Source: Leifsonia poae
GTDB taxonomy: Bacteria > Actinomycetota > Actinomycetes > Actinomycetales > Microbacteriaceae
DNA length: 64,000 nucleotides
NCBI RefSeq assembly: GCF_027921845.1
Contig: NZ_BSEN01000004.1
Span: 80,974-144,973 of the forward strand
Reading direction: 5' to 3'
This document shows positions 7,863 through 16,084 of the stretch, in pieces (within the stretch, counting starts at the first letter, position 1; each line of letters begins with the position of its first letter). The notes beneath the pieces were generated by a model that had not been told where the DNA came from, searched no databases, and worked only from the letters and a program-made list of their open reading frames with translations. A program made the position numbers and the translations under genes.

Positions 7863-9041
7863 ATGGCTTTCGAGACCCTCGCCAGCGACTTCTACGGCTA
7901 CGAGAACCTCCTCACCGATCGCGAGAAGGCGTTCATCGCCGACCTGCGCGTCTACCTCGAGTCCGAGGTGAAGCCCGTGGTGAACGAGTACTGGGAGAAG
8001 GCCGAGTTCCCGCACCAGATCATCGAGGGCCTGCATCGCACCGGCACCATCGGGCTCGGTTTCCCCGAGACGGCCGCCTTCGAGAACTCGGCGGTGTTCC
8101 GCGGCTGGGTCGCCCTGGAGCTCGCCCGCGTCGACGCATCGGTGAGCACCTATGTGGGCGTGCAGAACGGGCTCGCGCTGGGCGCGATCGGCGTCTGCGG
8201 GTCGGACGAGCAGCGCGCGGAGTGGCTGCCCAAGCTGGCCTCCGGTGAGGTGCTCGGCGCCTTCGGGCTGACCGAGCCGCTGTCGGGATCGGACTCGGCG
8301 CAGGGCCTGCGCACCATCGCGACCCGCGACGGCGACAACTGGGTGCTGAACGGCTCGAAGCGCTGGATCGGCAATGCGACGTTCAGCGACATCACCGTGA
8401 TCTGGGCGAAGAGTGCAGAAGACGGTCAGGTCAAGGGCTTCATCGTGCCCACGTCGACGCCGGGCTACACCGCGACCAAGATCGAGGGCAAGCAGTCGCT
8501 CCGCATGGTGCAGAACGCCGACATCACGCTCGAGAACGTGGTCGTGCCCGAGTCGCTGCGCCTGCAGAACGCCAATACGTTCAAAGACACCGCGGCCGTG
8601 CTGCGCCTCACCCGCGCCGAGGTCGCCTGGGCGGCCGTCGGTGTCGCCGTCGGCGCCTACGAGGCCGCCGTGAAGTACTCCAAGGAGCGGGTGCAGTTCG
8701 GCAAGCCGATCGGCTCCCACCAGCTCATCCAGGACCTCCTCGTGAAGTCGCTCGGCAACATCACCGCGTCGATCGGACTCTGCACGCGCGTGTCGGAGAT
8801 GCTGGACCGCGGCGAGCAGCGCGACGAGCACTCGGCATTGGCGAAGGCCTTCACGACGGCGCGGATGCGCGAGACCGTCGCCTGGTGCCGCGAGATCCTC
8901 GGCGGGAACGGCATCGTCATCGACTACGACGTCGCCCGCTTCTTCGCCGATGCCGAGGCCCTGTACTCGTACGAAGGCACCCGCGAGATGAACACTCTCA
9001 TCGTCGGACGCTCGATCACCGGTCTGGCCGCCTTCGTCTGA
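7863..9041 (+). CDS. Acyl-CoA dehydrogenase family, glutaryl-CoA dehydrogenase-like
   Basis: This FAD enzyme oxidises an acyl-CoA at the alpha-beta bond; the closest recognisable type is glutaryl-CoA dehydrogenase of lysine/tryptophan breakdown. The 392-residue protein shows the flavin-site GAFGLTEPLSGSD and the C-terminal YSYEGTREMNTLIVGRSITG, with the presumed catalytic base Glu371. The ATG at 7863 has GGAG nearby and a promoter upstream; an in-frame start at 7782 lies on top of the -35 and is rejected. No electron-transfer flavoprotein or CoA-ligase gene is adjacent, so its substrate cannot be fixed. Confidence 0.87.
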   Translation: MAFETLASDFYGYENLLTDREKAFIADLRVYLESEVKPVVNEYWEKAEFPHQIIEGLHRTGTIGLGFPETAAFENSAVFRGWVALELARVDASVSTYVGVQNGLALGAIGVCGSDEQRAEWLPKLASGEVLGAFGLTEPLSGSDSAQGLRTIATRDGDNWVLNGSKRWIGNATFSDITVIWAKSAEDGQVKGFIVPTSTPGYTATKIEGKQSLRMVQNADITLENVVVPESLRLQNANTFKDTAAVLRLTRAEVAWAAVGVAVGAYEAAVKYSKERVQFGKPIGSHQLIQDLLVKSLGNITASIGLCTRVSEMLDRGEQRDEHSALAKAFTTARMRETVAWCREILGGNGIVIDYDVARFFADAEALYSYEGTREMNTLIVGRSITGLAAFV

Positions 9042-9073
9042 CCTCACCCACCCGACCCGTCACCTCGTCGCGA

Positions 9074-9079
9074 TAGGGT
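9074..9079 (+). promoter_or_regulatory. Possible -10 TAGGGT for the second galE
   Basis: TAGGGT lies 42 bases before the GTG at 9121. It also sits beside an imperfect hairpin (9052-9082) that could end the upstream transcript, so the assignment is weak. Confidence 0.3.
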
Positions 9080-9120
9080 CGGTTGGGCCGGCAGGGTGCC
9101 GGCGCGAGGAGGTGCGTCGC

Positions 9121-10083
9121 GTGGCGTGGTTGGTGACCGGAGGGGCCGGATACATCGGTTCGCACATCGTTCGGGCGTTCCTGGCCGAGGGGATCGAGGT
9201 CGTCGTCGTCGACGACCTGTCGAGCGGCCATGAGGAGTTCGTGCCGGCGGGCGTCCCGTTCTACCGGGGGACCATCCTCGACGGCCCGCTGCTCGAGCGC
9301 GTCTTCACCGAGAACGCCGTGAGCGGCGTCGTGCACGTGGCCGGCTTCAAGTACGCCGGTGTCTCGGTGCAGCGCCCCCTGCACACGTACGAGCAGAACG
9401 TGACCGGCACCGCGGTGCTGCTGGCCGCGATGCAGGATGCCGGCGTCGAGGCGATCGTGTTCTCGTCGTCCGCGGCGGTGTACGGAACGCCGGATGTCGA
9501 CCTCGTCACCGAGGAGACGCCCAAGAACCCGCAGTCGCCGTACGGCGAGTCCAAGCTGATCGGCGAATGGCTGCTGCGCGACCAGGGCGTCGCGGCCGCG
9601 CTCCGTCACACGTCGTTGCGCTACTTCAACGTCGTCGGTTCCGGCGACCCCACCCTGCGCGACACGAGCCCCCACAACCTGTTCCCGCTGGTCTTCGACG
9701 CGCTCGTCGACGGCCGCGTCCCGCGCGTGAACGGCGACGACTATCCGACGCCCGACGGCACCTGCGTGCGCGACTACATCCACGTCGCCGACCTGGCCGT
9801 CTCGCATGTCGCTGCGGCCAAGCGCCTCGACGCCCGCGAGCGGATCGAGCCCGTCTACAACCTCGGCAGCGGAGACGGCGTCTCCGTCGGCGAGATCATG
9901 GCGACGGTGGCCGAGGTGACCGGGATCGCGTTCACCCCAGAAGTGGGGCCGCGGCGACCGGGAGATCCTGCCAGGATCGTGGCATCGGGCGAGCTCGCGG
10001 CACGCGATCTCGACTGGCGGATGAGGCACTCACTCGATGAAATGGTCCGCAGCGCCTGGGAAGCACGGCAGGCAGCCTCCTGA
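9121..10083 (+). CDS. galE: UDP-glucose 4-epimerase (second copy)
   Basis: The 320-residue protein is a second GalE: TGGAGYIGSH at 6-15, FSSSAAVYG near 114-122, and Tyr141/Lys145 in PQSPYGESK. It makes UDP-galactose for glycan synthesis. GAGGAGG (9106-9112) lies 8 bases before the GTG at 9121, which favours this start over the GTG at 9112. It shares the fold and catalytic residues with the copy at 1161 but many surface residues differ, so they are not a recent duplicate. It lies alone between an acyl-CoA dehydrogenase and whiB2. Confidence 0.92.
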   Translation: MAWLVTGGAGYIGSHIVRAFLAEGIEVVVVDDLSSGHEEFVPAGVPFYRGTILDGPLLERVFTENAVSGVVHVAGFKYAGVSVQRPLHTYEQNVTGTAVLLAAMQDAGVEAIVFSSSAAVYGTPDVDLVTEETPKNPQSPYGESKLIGEWLLRDQGVAAALRHTSLRYFNVVGSGDPTLRDTSPHNLFPLVFDALVDGRVPRVNGDDYPTPDGTCVRDYIHVADLAVSHVAAAKRLDARERIEPVYNLGSGDGVSVGEIMATVAEVTGIAFTPEVGPRRPGDPARIVASGELAARDLDWRMRHSLDEMVRSAWEARQAAS

Positions 10084-10188
10084 AAGCGGGTCGCGCGGGG
10101 GTAGAACGCCCGGGCGTGTCGCGATTGTTGTGCGCCATCGGCGCGTCGTGAACTCTCGACTCCTGCTTAAGGCTTTACGATTCGCGAC

Positions 10189-10217
10189 TTGACGTGAGCG
10201 AATGACAACGGTGTAAT
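10189..10217 (+). promoter_or_regulatory. Promoter TTGACG-N17-TGTAAT for whiB2
   Basis: TTGACG (10189-10194) and TGTAAT (10212-10217) are 17 bases apart in an unusually AT-rich 186-base gap. The transcript would have a leader of about 45 bases before the ATG at 10270. The rest of the gap holds no open gene. Confidence 0.6.
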
Positions 10218-10269
10218 TATCACAACACGTTGCCTTACGTGCATTGCAGTTAATGGGTGGGAGACCGAT

Positions 10270-10590
10270 ATGACAGTTCCTGAATATCGCTCTGGAGTAC
10301 CCGACGACTGGTTCATCGATCCGGTCAAGCTCGGCGTTCCGGGGGTGCGGGCCAATGTCGACGACGACAATCCGCTGGCCTGGCAGTCCGACTCGCTGTG
10401 CGCTCAGACAGATCCCGAGGCGTTCTTCCCCGAGAAGGGCGGCTCCACTCGCGATGCCAAGCGCATCTGCGGTTCGTGCGAGGTCCGCTCGCAGTGCCTC
10501 GAGTACGCGCTGGCGAACGACGAGCGTTTCGGAATCTGGGGCGGTCTCTCCGAGCGCGAGCGCCGCAAACTCCGCAAGCGCGCGGGCTGA
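10270..10590 (+). CDS. whiB2: WhiB-family iron-sulfur regulator, WhiB2/WhmD-like
   Basis: A small 4Fe-4S protein that binds a principal sigma factor and controls septation and division in relatives. The 106 residues contain four cluster Cys (44, 67, 70, 76) in the C-xn-CxxC-x5-C pattern, the GIWGG turn at 88-92, and a basic C-terminal tail (RERRKLRKR) for DNA contact. GGGTGGGAGA upstream is a reasonable ribosome site. As in mycobacteria it precedes a metallopeptidase-family/DUF3499/manB group, here with two large envelope genes placed between. Confidence 0.93.
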   Translation: MTVPEYRSGVPDDWFIDPVKLGVPGVRANVDDDNPLAWQSDSLCAQTDPEAFFPEKGGSTRDAKRICGSCEVRSQCLEYALANDERFGIWGGLSERERRKLRKRAG

Positions 10591-10655
10591 CCGGTCGCGC
10601 GGCGCGAATATGCGCCGCGCCCGACACACTGACCGGCATACGCCCGACCCCAACT

Positions 10656-10661
10656 TAGGCT
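10656..10661 (+). promoter_or_regulatory. -10 element TAGGCT for a leaderless glycosyltransferase mRNA
   Basis: TAGGCT is followed by seven bases and the ATG at 10669, with no Shine-Dalgarno. This is the clearest leaderless arrangement in the window. Confidence 0.55.
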
Positions 10662-10668
10662 GACTCCG

Positions 10669-13600
10669 ATGTATCCGAGAGTCACCGCCATCGTCGTCGC
10701 CCACAGTGGCGGCCACCACCTTCAGCGCACTCTCGACGCCCTCGCGGCGCAGACGAGAAAACCGGATGCCGTGATCGCCGTCGATTGCGCTGCGACCGAC
10801 GACGCCCCGCGCCTGCTCGCTGAATCCGGGCCGACGCAGCTGGTCTCTGTGCAGGAGAAGCTCCCGTTCGGGGCCGCCGTCGCCACCGCCCTCCGGGTCA
10901 CCGCTCCGCCGTCGTCGGACAACGAATGGCTCTGGCTGCTCGCCCAGGACACGGCGCCGGAGCCCGGCGCTCTCGAGGCTCTGCTCGCCGCCGTCGAGGT
11001 CTCGCCGTCGGTCGCCGCCGCCGGCCCGAAGCTGGTCGACTGGGAGGACCCGGCGTTCATCCGGGAGCTCGGTGAGGCCATGACGCCGTTCGGCGCCGCC
11101 GTGCCGCTGGTCGAGAATGAGATGGACCAGGCCCAGCACGACGGTCTCTCCGATGTGCTGGCCGTGTCGTCGGCCGGCATGATCGTGCGGCACACGCTCT
11201 GGGATCAGCTCGGCGGCTTCGATCCCGGCCTTCCCACCGCCGACGACGGACTCGACTTCAGCACGAGGGTGCGGCTCGCCGGATTCCGCGTGACGCTGGT
11301 CGCCGCTGCGCGGGTGGCCATCGCCGGAGACGGTGTCGCCGGTCCGAACCTCTCGCGCAAGTGGCGGGTGCGCCGCCGCCTCGTCCGCGAACGGCGCGCA
11401 GCCCAGCTGCATCGCCGCATGGTCTACGCGCCGGGCGCCGCCGTGCCCTTCCACTGGCTGAGCCTCGTTCCGCTGGCGATCCTGCGATCGATCGGCCGCA
11501 TCGTCCGCAAGGAGCCAGGCGCGGTCGGAGGGGAGCTGGCCGCAGCGTTCGCGGTCGCCTTCTCCGGTATGCGCATCGGCAACGCGCGCCGCGCGCTGGC
11601 CACGAGCAAGTCCGTGAGCTGGGCGGCGATCGCGCCGCTCCGCATCCCGTTCCCCGAGGTGCGACGTGCGCGCGCTCTCAAACGCGAGGCCGCGATGGTC
11701 GGCCAGCAGGGGGAGCGGCAGGAGCTCGACTTCTTCGGCACCGGTGGCGGCTGGACGGTGCTCGTGGCGCTCGTCGTCGGCATCGCGGTGTTCTTCCCGC
11801 TGCTCGGCAGCAGCACCGTCAGCGGCGGCGGTCTGTTGCCGCTGAACAGCTCTGTCGGCCAGCTGTGGGCGAATCTCGGATACGGCTGGCGCGACCTGGG
11901 TCTCGGCTTCGTCGGGGCCGCCGATCCGTTCTCCGCCGTGCTCGCCGTGCTCGGCACGCTCACGTTCTGGAACCCCTCGTTCTCACTCGTCGTGCTCTAC
12001 TTCGCGGCCCTTCCACTCGCCGCCCTCGGCGCGTGGCTCGCCGCCGCACGGCTGACCAACCGCACGCTGCTGCGCGCCTTCGCCGGGCTGACCTACGCGA
12101 TCGCGCCGACCCTGCTCGTCGGTCTGCAAGACGGCAGGCCCGCCGCAGTGCTCGCGCACGTGCTGCTTCCCTGGTTGTTCTTCGCCGGCCTGGTCGCGCG
12201 CCGTTCCTGGGCTGCGAGCGCGGTGACCGCCCTGCTCGCCGCCGCCACCCTCGCCTGCGCGCCCGCCCTCATCCCCGGGCTGCTGGTGGCCTGGATCGCG
12301 GCGATCGCCTTTGCCGGCCGCCGTGCGGCACGCATCGTGTTCATCCCGCTCCCGGCCGTCGTGCTCTTCGCGCCGCTCGTGTGGCAGCAGGCCGGCCGCG
12401 GCGCGTGGCTGTCGATCTTCGCCGACCCCGGCGTCGTGCAGAACTCCCGGCAGACGCCCGCCTGGCAGCTGGCGCTCGGCTTCCCGGATGGGACGCTCGG
12501 CGGCTGGCACACGCTGGCCGCTGCTCTGGACATCCCGGCCGCGGCGCCGAACATCCTGGTGCCGATCCTCCTCGCCCCGCTCGGCGTGCTGGCGATCCTC
12601 GCCCTCTTCCTCCGCGGCTCGTCGCGTGCGGTCGCGGCGCTCGTCGTCGCCCTGCTCGGCTTCCTCTCCGCCGTCGCCGCGCTGCACCTCCAGGTGGCGT
12701 CGATGGGGGCGACGGTCGTTCCGATCTGGCCGGGCACCGCGATGTCCCTGTACTGGCTCGGGCTGGTGGGCGCCGCCGTGCTCGCCCTCTCCGCGGTCGG
12801 GCGCGCGGCCGTCTACCCGGCCTGGGTCGCGCTCATCGCCGTCGCTGTCGCGGTCGTGCCGTCGGCCGTCGGCCAGTACATCCCCGACCAGTCGGCCGTG
12901 TCCGCGAGCAGCGGCAGCAGGATGCCGGCGGTCGTGACCGCCAAGGCGGCGACGCAGCCCCGCGTCGGCACGCTCCGGATCACTCCGGAGCCGGGCGGCG
13001 GCATCGCCACCGACCTGGTGCGCGGCGCCGGAGAGACGCTCGACGAGCAGAGCACCCTGAGTTCGACGGAGCGCACACTCACCGCCCGTCAGCAGGCACT
13101 GGCGGCCCTCGGCGGCAACCTCGCGTCGGCGAGCGGCTACGACGCCACTCAGCGCATGAAGACGCTCGGTGTCGATTTCGTACTGCTCACGCCACCGGCG
13201 ACCACGCTCGACCCGCAGAAGACCGGCAGCGAGCATCCGACCGAGATCGCGAAGACCACCGGCAGCCGCGCGGCGACCGCTCTCGACGCGAATCCCATCC
13301 TGGTGCCGGTGGGCACGACGCCGAACGGTCAGCTGTGGGCGTTCGACCGCGGCACGTCCGCTGTCGCGCCGGCCGCTCAGATCCCGGCCGACGCAGGCGG
13401 GACCTGGCGGACGATCGTCCTCGTCGTGCAGGCCGTCGTGATCGCCCTCACGCTGCTGATGTCGCTGCCGACCATCCGCTCGGCCGACCGGGTCGCCGAA
13501 CTCAACGCACGGCGGCCGAAGCGGCGCGCGGTGCGCGAGGACGATGTCGCCGTCGAGCCGGAGGACGAGCCGGAGGACGATGAGTCGATCGGCGACGAGA

Positions 13601-13944
13601 GCCTCTCCGAGTACGAGGCGGAGCCCGACGACGAGGCCGCGGTGGAGTCGGCCGGCGACGACGAGGTGGCGCAGGCCGCCTCGGACGGCAACCGAGCCGA
13701 GACGACGGATGAACCGGATGGCGTGGCCGCCGACGATGACCTGCGCGAGGCCGCCGAGCCGCGCGAGGTCGACGAGGTCGAGGCCGCCGAATCGCGTGAG
13801 CCCGACGACGTCGAGCCCGCCCGGGAGACCGTGCCGCCGACGCCTGCCGCCTGGACCCCCGCCGCGCCCACCACACTCGAAGACGGCCTCGACGAGACGG
13901 TCATCAGACCGCGTCGCACGCCGGAAGGAGGCACCCGTGGCTGA
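10669..13944 (+). CDS. Giant membrane-bound family 2 glycosyltransferase
   Basis: This 1091-residue protein has three parts. Residues 1 to about 330 form a GT2 domain (VTAIVVAHSGG start, acceptor-site WLWLLAQDTAPEPGAL). Residues 360-970 hold roughly a dozen membrane helices with extracytoplasmic loops. The last 110 residues are a strongly acidic, disordered tail rich in Glu/Asp/Ala. It probably transfers a sugar across or at the membrane to a cell-wall glycan. The DUF5719 gene overlaps its end by 8 bases, so the two likely form a complex. The exact glycan is unknown. Confidence 0.8.
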   Translation: MYPRVTAIVVAHSGGHHLQRTLDALAAQTRKPDAVIAVDCAATDDAPRLLAESGPTQLVSVQEKLPFGAAVATALRVTAPPSSDNEWLWLLAQDTAPEPGALEALLAAVEVSPSVAAAGPKLVDWEDPAFIRELGEAMTPFGAAVPLVENEMDQAQHDGLSDVLAVSSAGMIVRHTLWDQLGGFDPGLPTADDGLDFSTRVRLAGFRVTLVAAARVAIAGDGVAGPNLSRKWRVRRRLVRERRAAQLHRRMVYAPGAAVPFHWLSLVPLAILRSIGRIVRKEPGAVGGELAAAFAVAFSGMRIGNARRALATSKSVSWAAIAPLRIPFPEVRRARALKREAAMVGQQGERQELDFFGTGGGWTVLVALVVGIAVFFPLLGSSTVSGGGLLPLNSSVGQLWANLGYGWRDLGLGFVGAADPFSAVLAVLGTLTFWNPSFSLVVLYFAALPLAALGAWLAAARLTNRTLLRAFAGLTYAIAPTLLVGLQDGRPAAVLAHVLLPWLFFAGLVARRSWAASAVTALLAAATLACAPALIPGLLVAWIAAIAFAGRRAARIVFIPLPAVVLFAPLVWQQAGRGAWLSIFADPGVVQNSRQTPAWQLALGFPDGTLGGWHTLAAALDIPAAAPNILVPILLAPLGVLAILALFLRGSSRAVAALVVALLGFLSAVAALHLQVASMGATVVPIWPGTAMSLYWLGLVGAAVLALSAVGRAAVYPAWVALIAVAVAVVPSAVGQYIPDQSAVSASSGSRMPAVVTAKAATQPRVGTLRITPEPGGGIATDLVRGAGETLDEQSTLSSTERTLTARQQALAALGGNLASASGYDATQRMKTLGVDFVLLTPPATTLDPQKTGSEHPTEIAKTTGSRAATALDANPILVPVGTTPNGQLWAFDRGTSAVAPAAQIPADAGGTWRTIVLVVQAVVIALTLLMSLPTIRSADRVAELNARRPKRRAVREDDVAVEPEDEPEDDESIGDESLSEYEAEPDDEAAVESAGDDEVAQAASDGNRAETTDEPDGVAADDDLREAAEPREVDEVEAAESREPDDVEPARETVPPTPAAWTPAAPTTLEDGLDETVIRPRRTPEGGTRG

Positions 13945-15367
13945 CAAGCGCGGCATCGCCCGCATCAGCGTGAGGGCGCTCACCGGACTGATCGGCGTCG
14001 GAGTCGCGGTGGTCGCCGTCGCCGGCGCGACCCTGCTGCCGATCCCGTCGTTCTCGATCACCGCCCCGGTGGCCACCGTGACGCCCGTACCGGCCGATCA
14101 GCAGCGTGTCTGCCCGGGACCGTTGCTGGCTCTCGCGGCGGGCGCGGGGTCCGCGACGCGCCCTTCCGCGTTCGGGGCGCCGAGCACCTCGTACGGCAGC
14201 GACAGCTCCGACGTGCAGACCCGCCTGCTCAAGACCGCGACCGACACCTCGGATCCCGGTGAGGCTCCGCTGGACATCACCGTTCCGACGCCCCCGGGCT
14301 CGACGGCGCCTCCGCTCCTCGCGGGCGCCCAATGGCAGGATGCGTCCACCGACGACCTCGCCGGCCTCGCCGCGGCGTCGTGCGATGAGCCGAGCGCCGA
14401 CAGCTGGCTGGTCGCCGGCTCGACGGCACTCGGTCAGACCAGCCTCGTGCTGCTCTCCAACCCGACGTCGGTGGAAGCGACGGTGAACCTGACGATCTTC
14501 GCCGAGACCGGAGCCGTGGACGCCCCGGGCGCCGCCGGCATCGTCATTCCGCCCGGCTCCCAGACAGTCGTGCCGCTGGCCGGCCTCGCCCCGAGTGTGA
14601 CCGCTCCCGTCGTGCACGTGAAGACCTCCGGCGGCCAGGTGCTCGCGTCGCTGCAGCAGAGCTACGAGCAGGGAATCGAGCCGCGCGGTGCCGAGCTCAG
14701 TGGGGCAACAGGGGCTCCGTCGCAGACGCAGGTGATCTCGGGCGTCACGATCAGGAACCTCGCCAAAGTGACCGCTGCGCAGACCGGAGAGGGCTACGGT
14801 GTCGATCTTCCGGCGGTGCGCGTCTTCGTGCCCGGCGACCAGCCGGCGGAGGTCGCGGTCGGCGCGGTCGGCGAGAGCGGTACGGCGGCCGGCAATTCGG
14901 TCTCCGTCACCGTCAAGCCGGGTGTCGTCGCCGAGATCCCCCTGCAGAACCTCAAAGACGGCAACTACACGGTCACGGTGCACTCTTCGGAGCCGGTCGT
15001 CGCCGCAGCCCGCACATCGGTGATGGGGGCGAAAACCCGCGACTTCTCGTGGTTCGTGTCGTCGCAGCCGATGAGCGACCGGTTCCTCGTGGTCGTCCCG
15101 TCGGCGCCCGCGCCGATCATCCACCTGGCGAATGCAGGAACCACGGACCGCGCGGTCACGCTGACGGCCGAGAGCGGCAAGAAGCTGAAGTTCACCGTTC
15201 CGGGCGAAGGGGCGGTGAACCGGCCGATCCCCGCCGGAACCTACACCGCGGACGGGGCTGATGACCTCGTCACCAGCATCAGCTTCTCGAAGGACGGCAG
15301 TGCGTCATCGTTCGCGCTGAACCCGCCTGGGCCGCTGGCGGCGCCGCTCGACGTCTACGCGCGCTGA
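13937..15367 (+). CDS. DUF5719 family secreted, membrane-anchored protein
   Basis: The 476-residue protein has one N-terminal transmembrane/signal anchor (about residues 12-34) followed by an all-beta extracellular region with several repeats of short hydrophobic strands. A Cys pair (DQQRVCPG and AASCDEPS) may form a disulfide. The GTG at 13937 has AAGGAGG at 13925-13931 and overlaps the glycosyltransferase stop by 8 bases. Function is unknown; the constant pairing with the large GT suggests an accessory subunit or glycan-binding partner outside the cell. It ends 9 bases from a convergent gene. Confidence 0.75.
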   Translation: MADKRGIARISVRALTGLIGVGVAVVAVAGATLLPIPSFSITAPVATVTPVPADQQRVCPGPLLALAAGAGSATRPSAFGAPSTSYGSDSSDVQTRLLKTATDTSDPGEAPLDITVPTPPGSTAPPLLAGAQWQDASTDDLAGLAAASCDEPSADSWLVAGSTALGQTSLVLLSNPTSVEATVNLTIFAETGAVDAPGAAGIVIPPGSQTVVPLAGLAPSVTAPVVHVKTSGGQVLASLQQSYEQGIEPRGAELSGATGAPSQTQVISGVTIRNLAKVTAAQTGEGYGVDLPAVRVFVPGDQPAEVAVGAVGESGTAAGNSVSVTVKPGVVAEIPLQNLKDGNYTVTVHSSEPVVAAARTSVMGAKTRDFSWFVSSQPMSDRFLVVVPSAPAPIIHLANAGTTDRAVTLTAESGKKLKFTVPGEGAVNRPIPAGTYTADGADDLVTSISFSKDGSASSFALNPPGPLAAPLDVYAR

Positions 15368-15376
15368 CCGCCGGGA

Positions 15377-15820
15377 TCAGAAGTGCCGGAAGCGCTCCGG
15401 TGCGAGGTCCCACGGGTCCTTGCCGAGGAGCTCCGCGACGGCCCGGAAGACGCAGCCCTCGACGTACATCCGGCGATGCAGGTCGTCGTTCCTGTGCAGC
15501 TTCGCCAGCCGCTGGATGGGCACCCGGTACAGCACGACGCGGCGGTGGGCGTGATCGACCTGCCAGCGGTCGACGCCGTCGTCGCCCGTGATGCCGATGG
15601 GCGTGGCGGCGACCTCGAAGTGCACGTCGGAGAGCTCGTTCGGCCAGATGCCCTTGAGGTAGTCGGCGGTGGAGGCGACGGTCATGTCGAAGGCGTCGAT
15701 GCGGTTGTTCAGCATCGGCAGATGCGGTCCGGTCACCGGTCCGCGGGCACCACGGCCGTGACGGCTGCGCCAGCGCGAGGTCGCGGGCGGCTCACTGCTG
15801 GTGCGGCGGTTGCGGGGCAT
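15377..15820 (-). CDS. Metallopeptidase-family protein (Rv3259-like, zincin fold without HExxH)
   Basis: The 147-residue cytosolic protein starts with a basic stretch (MPRNRRTS...RHGRGARGPV) and has a conserved core ending KDPWDLAPERFRHF. It resembles the actinobacterial family encoded beside whiB2 and DUF3499, annotated as metallopeptidase. No HExxH is visible: the expected helix reads RRMYVEGCVFRAVAELLG, so catalytic activity is doubtful. TAGGAT lies six bases before the ATG, indicating a leaderless transcript divergent from the DUF3499 gene. Biological role unknown. Confidence 0.75.
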   Translation of the reverse strand: MPRNRRTSSEPPATSRWRSRHGRGARGPVTGPHLPMLNNRIDAFDMTVASTADYLKGIWPNELSDVHFEVAATPIGITGDDGVDRWQVDHAHRRVVLYRVPIQRLAKLHRNDDLHRRMYVEGCVFRAVAELLGKDPWDLAPERFRHF

Positions 15821-15826
15821 GTCGTC

Positions 15827-15832
15827 ATCCTA
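15827..15832 (-). promoter_or_regulatory. -10 element TAGGAT for leaderless metallopeptidase-family gene
   Basis: On the minus strand TAGGAT is followed by six bases and the ATG at 15820. A second -10 (TATTCT, 15850-15855) serves the divergent DUF3499 gene, so both promoters fit in 42 bases. Confidence 0.5.
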
Positions 15833-15849
15833 CGTCGCCGGCACTCCGG

Positions 15850-15855
15850 TATTCT
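15850..15855 (+). promoter_or_regulatory. -10 element TATTCT for leaderless DUF3499 gene
   Basis: TATTCT is followed by seven bases and the ATG at 15863; there is no ribosome-binding site. Confidence 0.5.
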
Positions 15856-15862
15856 GAGCCCG

Positions 15863-16084
15863 ATGTTGAGCCGCCCCTGTTCCCGCGTGGCGTGCCCGCG
15901 CGATGCCGTGGCCACGCTCACCTACGTGTACGCGGATTCGATGGCCGTGCTCGGCCCGCTCAGTCTCAGCCACGAGCCGCACAGCTACGACCTGTGCGCC
16001 ATCCACGCGGAGCGCATGTCCGCCCCGCAGGGCTGGCAGGTCGTGCGTCACGAAGTGTTCGGTGAAGTAGGTTATGGGGCGTGA
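15863..16084 (+). CDS. DUF3499 family small zinc-ribbon-like protein
   Basis: This 73-residue protein matches the DUF3499 pattern: two Cys near the start (RPCSRVACP), the core AVATLTYVYADSMAVLGPL, then HSYDLCAIHAERMSAP with a further Cys and His residues. The Cys/His spacing suggests one bound zinc. The frame is open much further upstream, but the family N-terminus and a -10 seven bases before the ATG fix the start. The stop overlaps the manB GTG (GTGA), as in mycobacteria where these two genes are adjacent. No function is established. Confidence 0.85.
   Translation: MLSRPCSRVACPRDAVATLTYVYADSMAVLGPLSLSHEPHSYDLCAIHAERMSAPQGWQVVRHEVFGEVGYGA
16068..16073 (+). promoter_or_regulatory. -10-like TAGGTT before manB
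   Basis: TAGGTT, inside the end of the DUF3499 gene, is followed by seven bases and the GTG at 16081. It could give a leaderless manB message in addition to translational coupling. Confidence 0.4.

Noticed and set aside
10030..11454. 474-codon minus-strand frame covering whiB2 and part of the GT
   Set aside because: It crosses a real promoter region and whiB2 and has no family features.
11983..14076. 697-codon minus-strand frame opposite the giant GT
   Set aside because: Antisense shadow with Arg/Gly/His-rich composition and no recognisable motifs.
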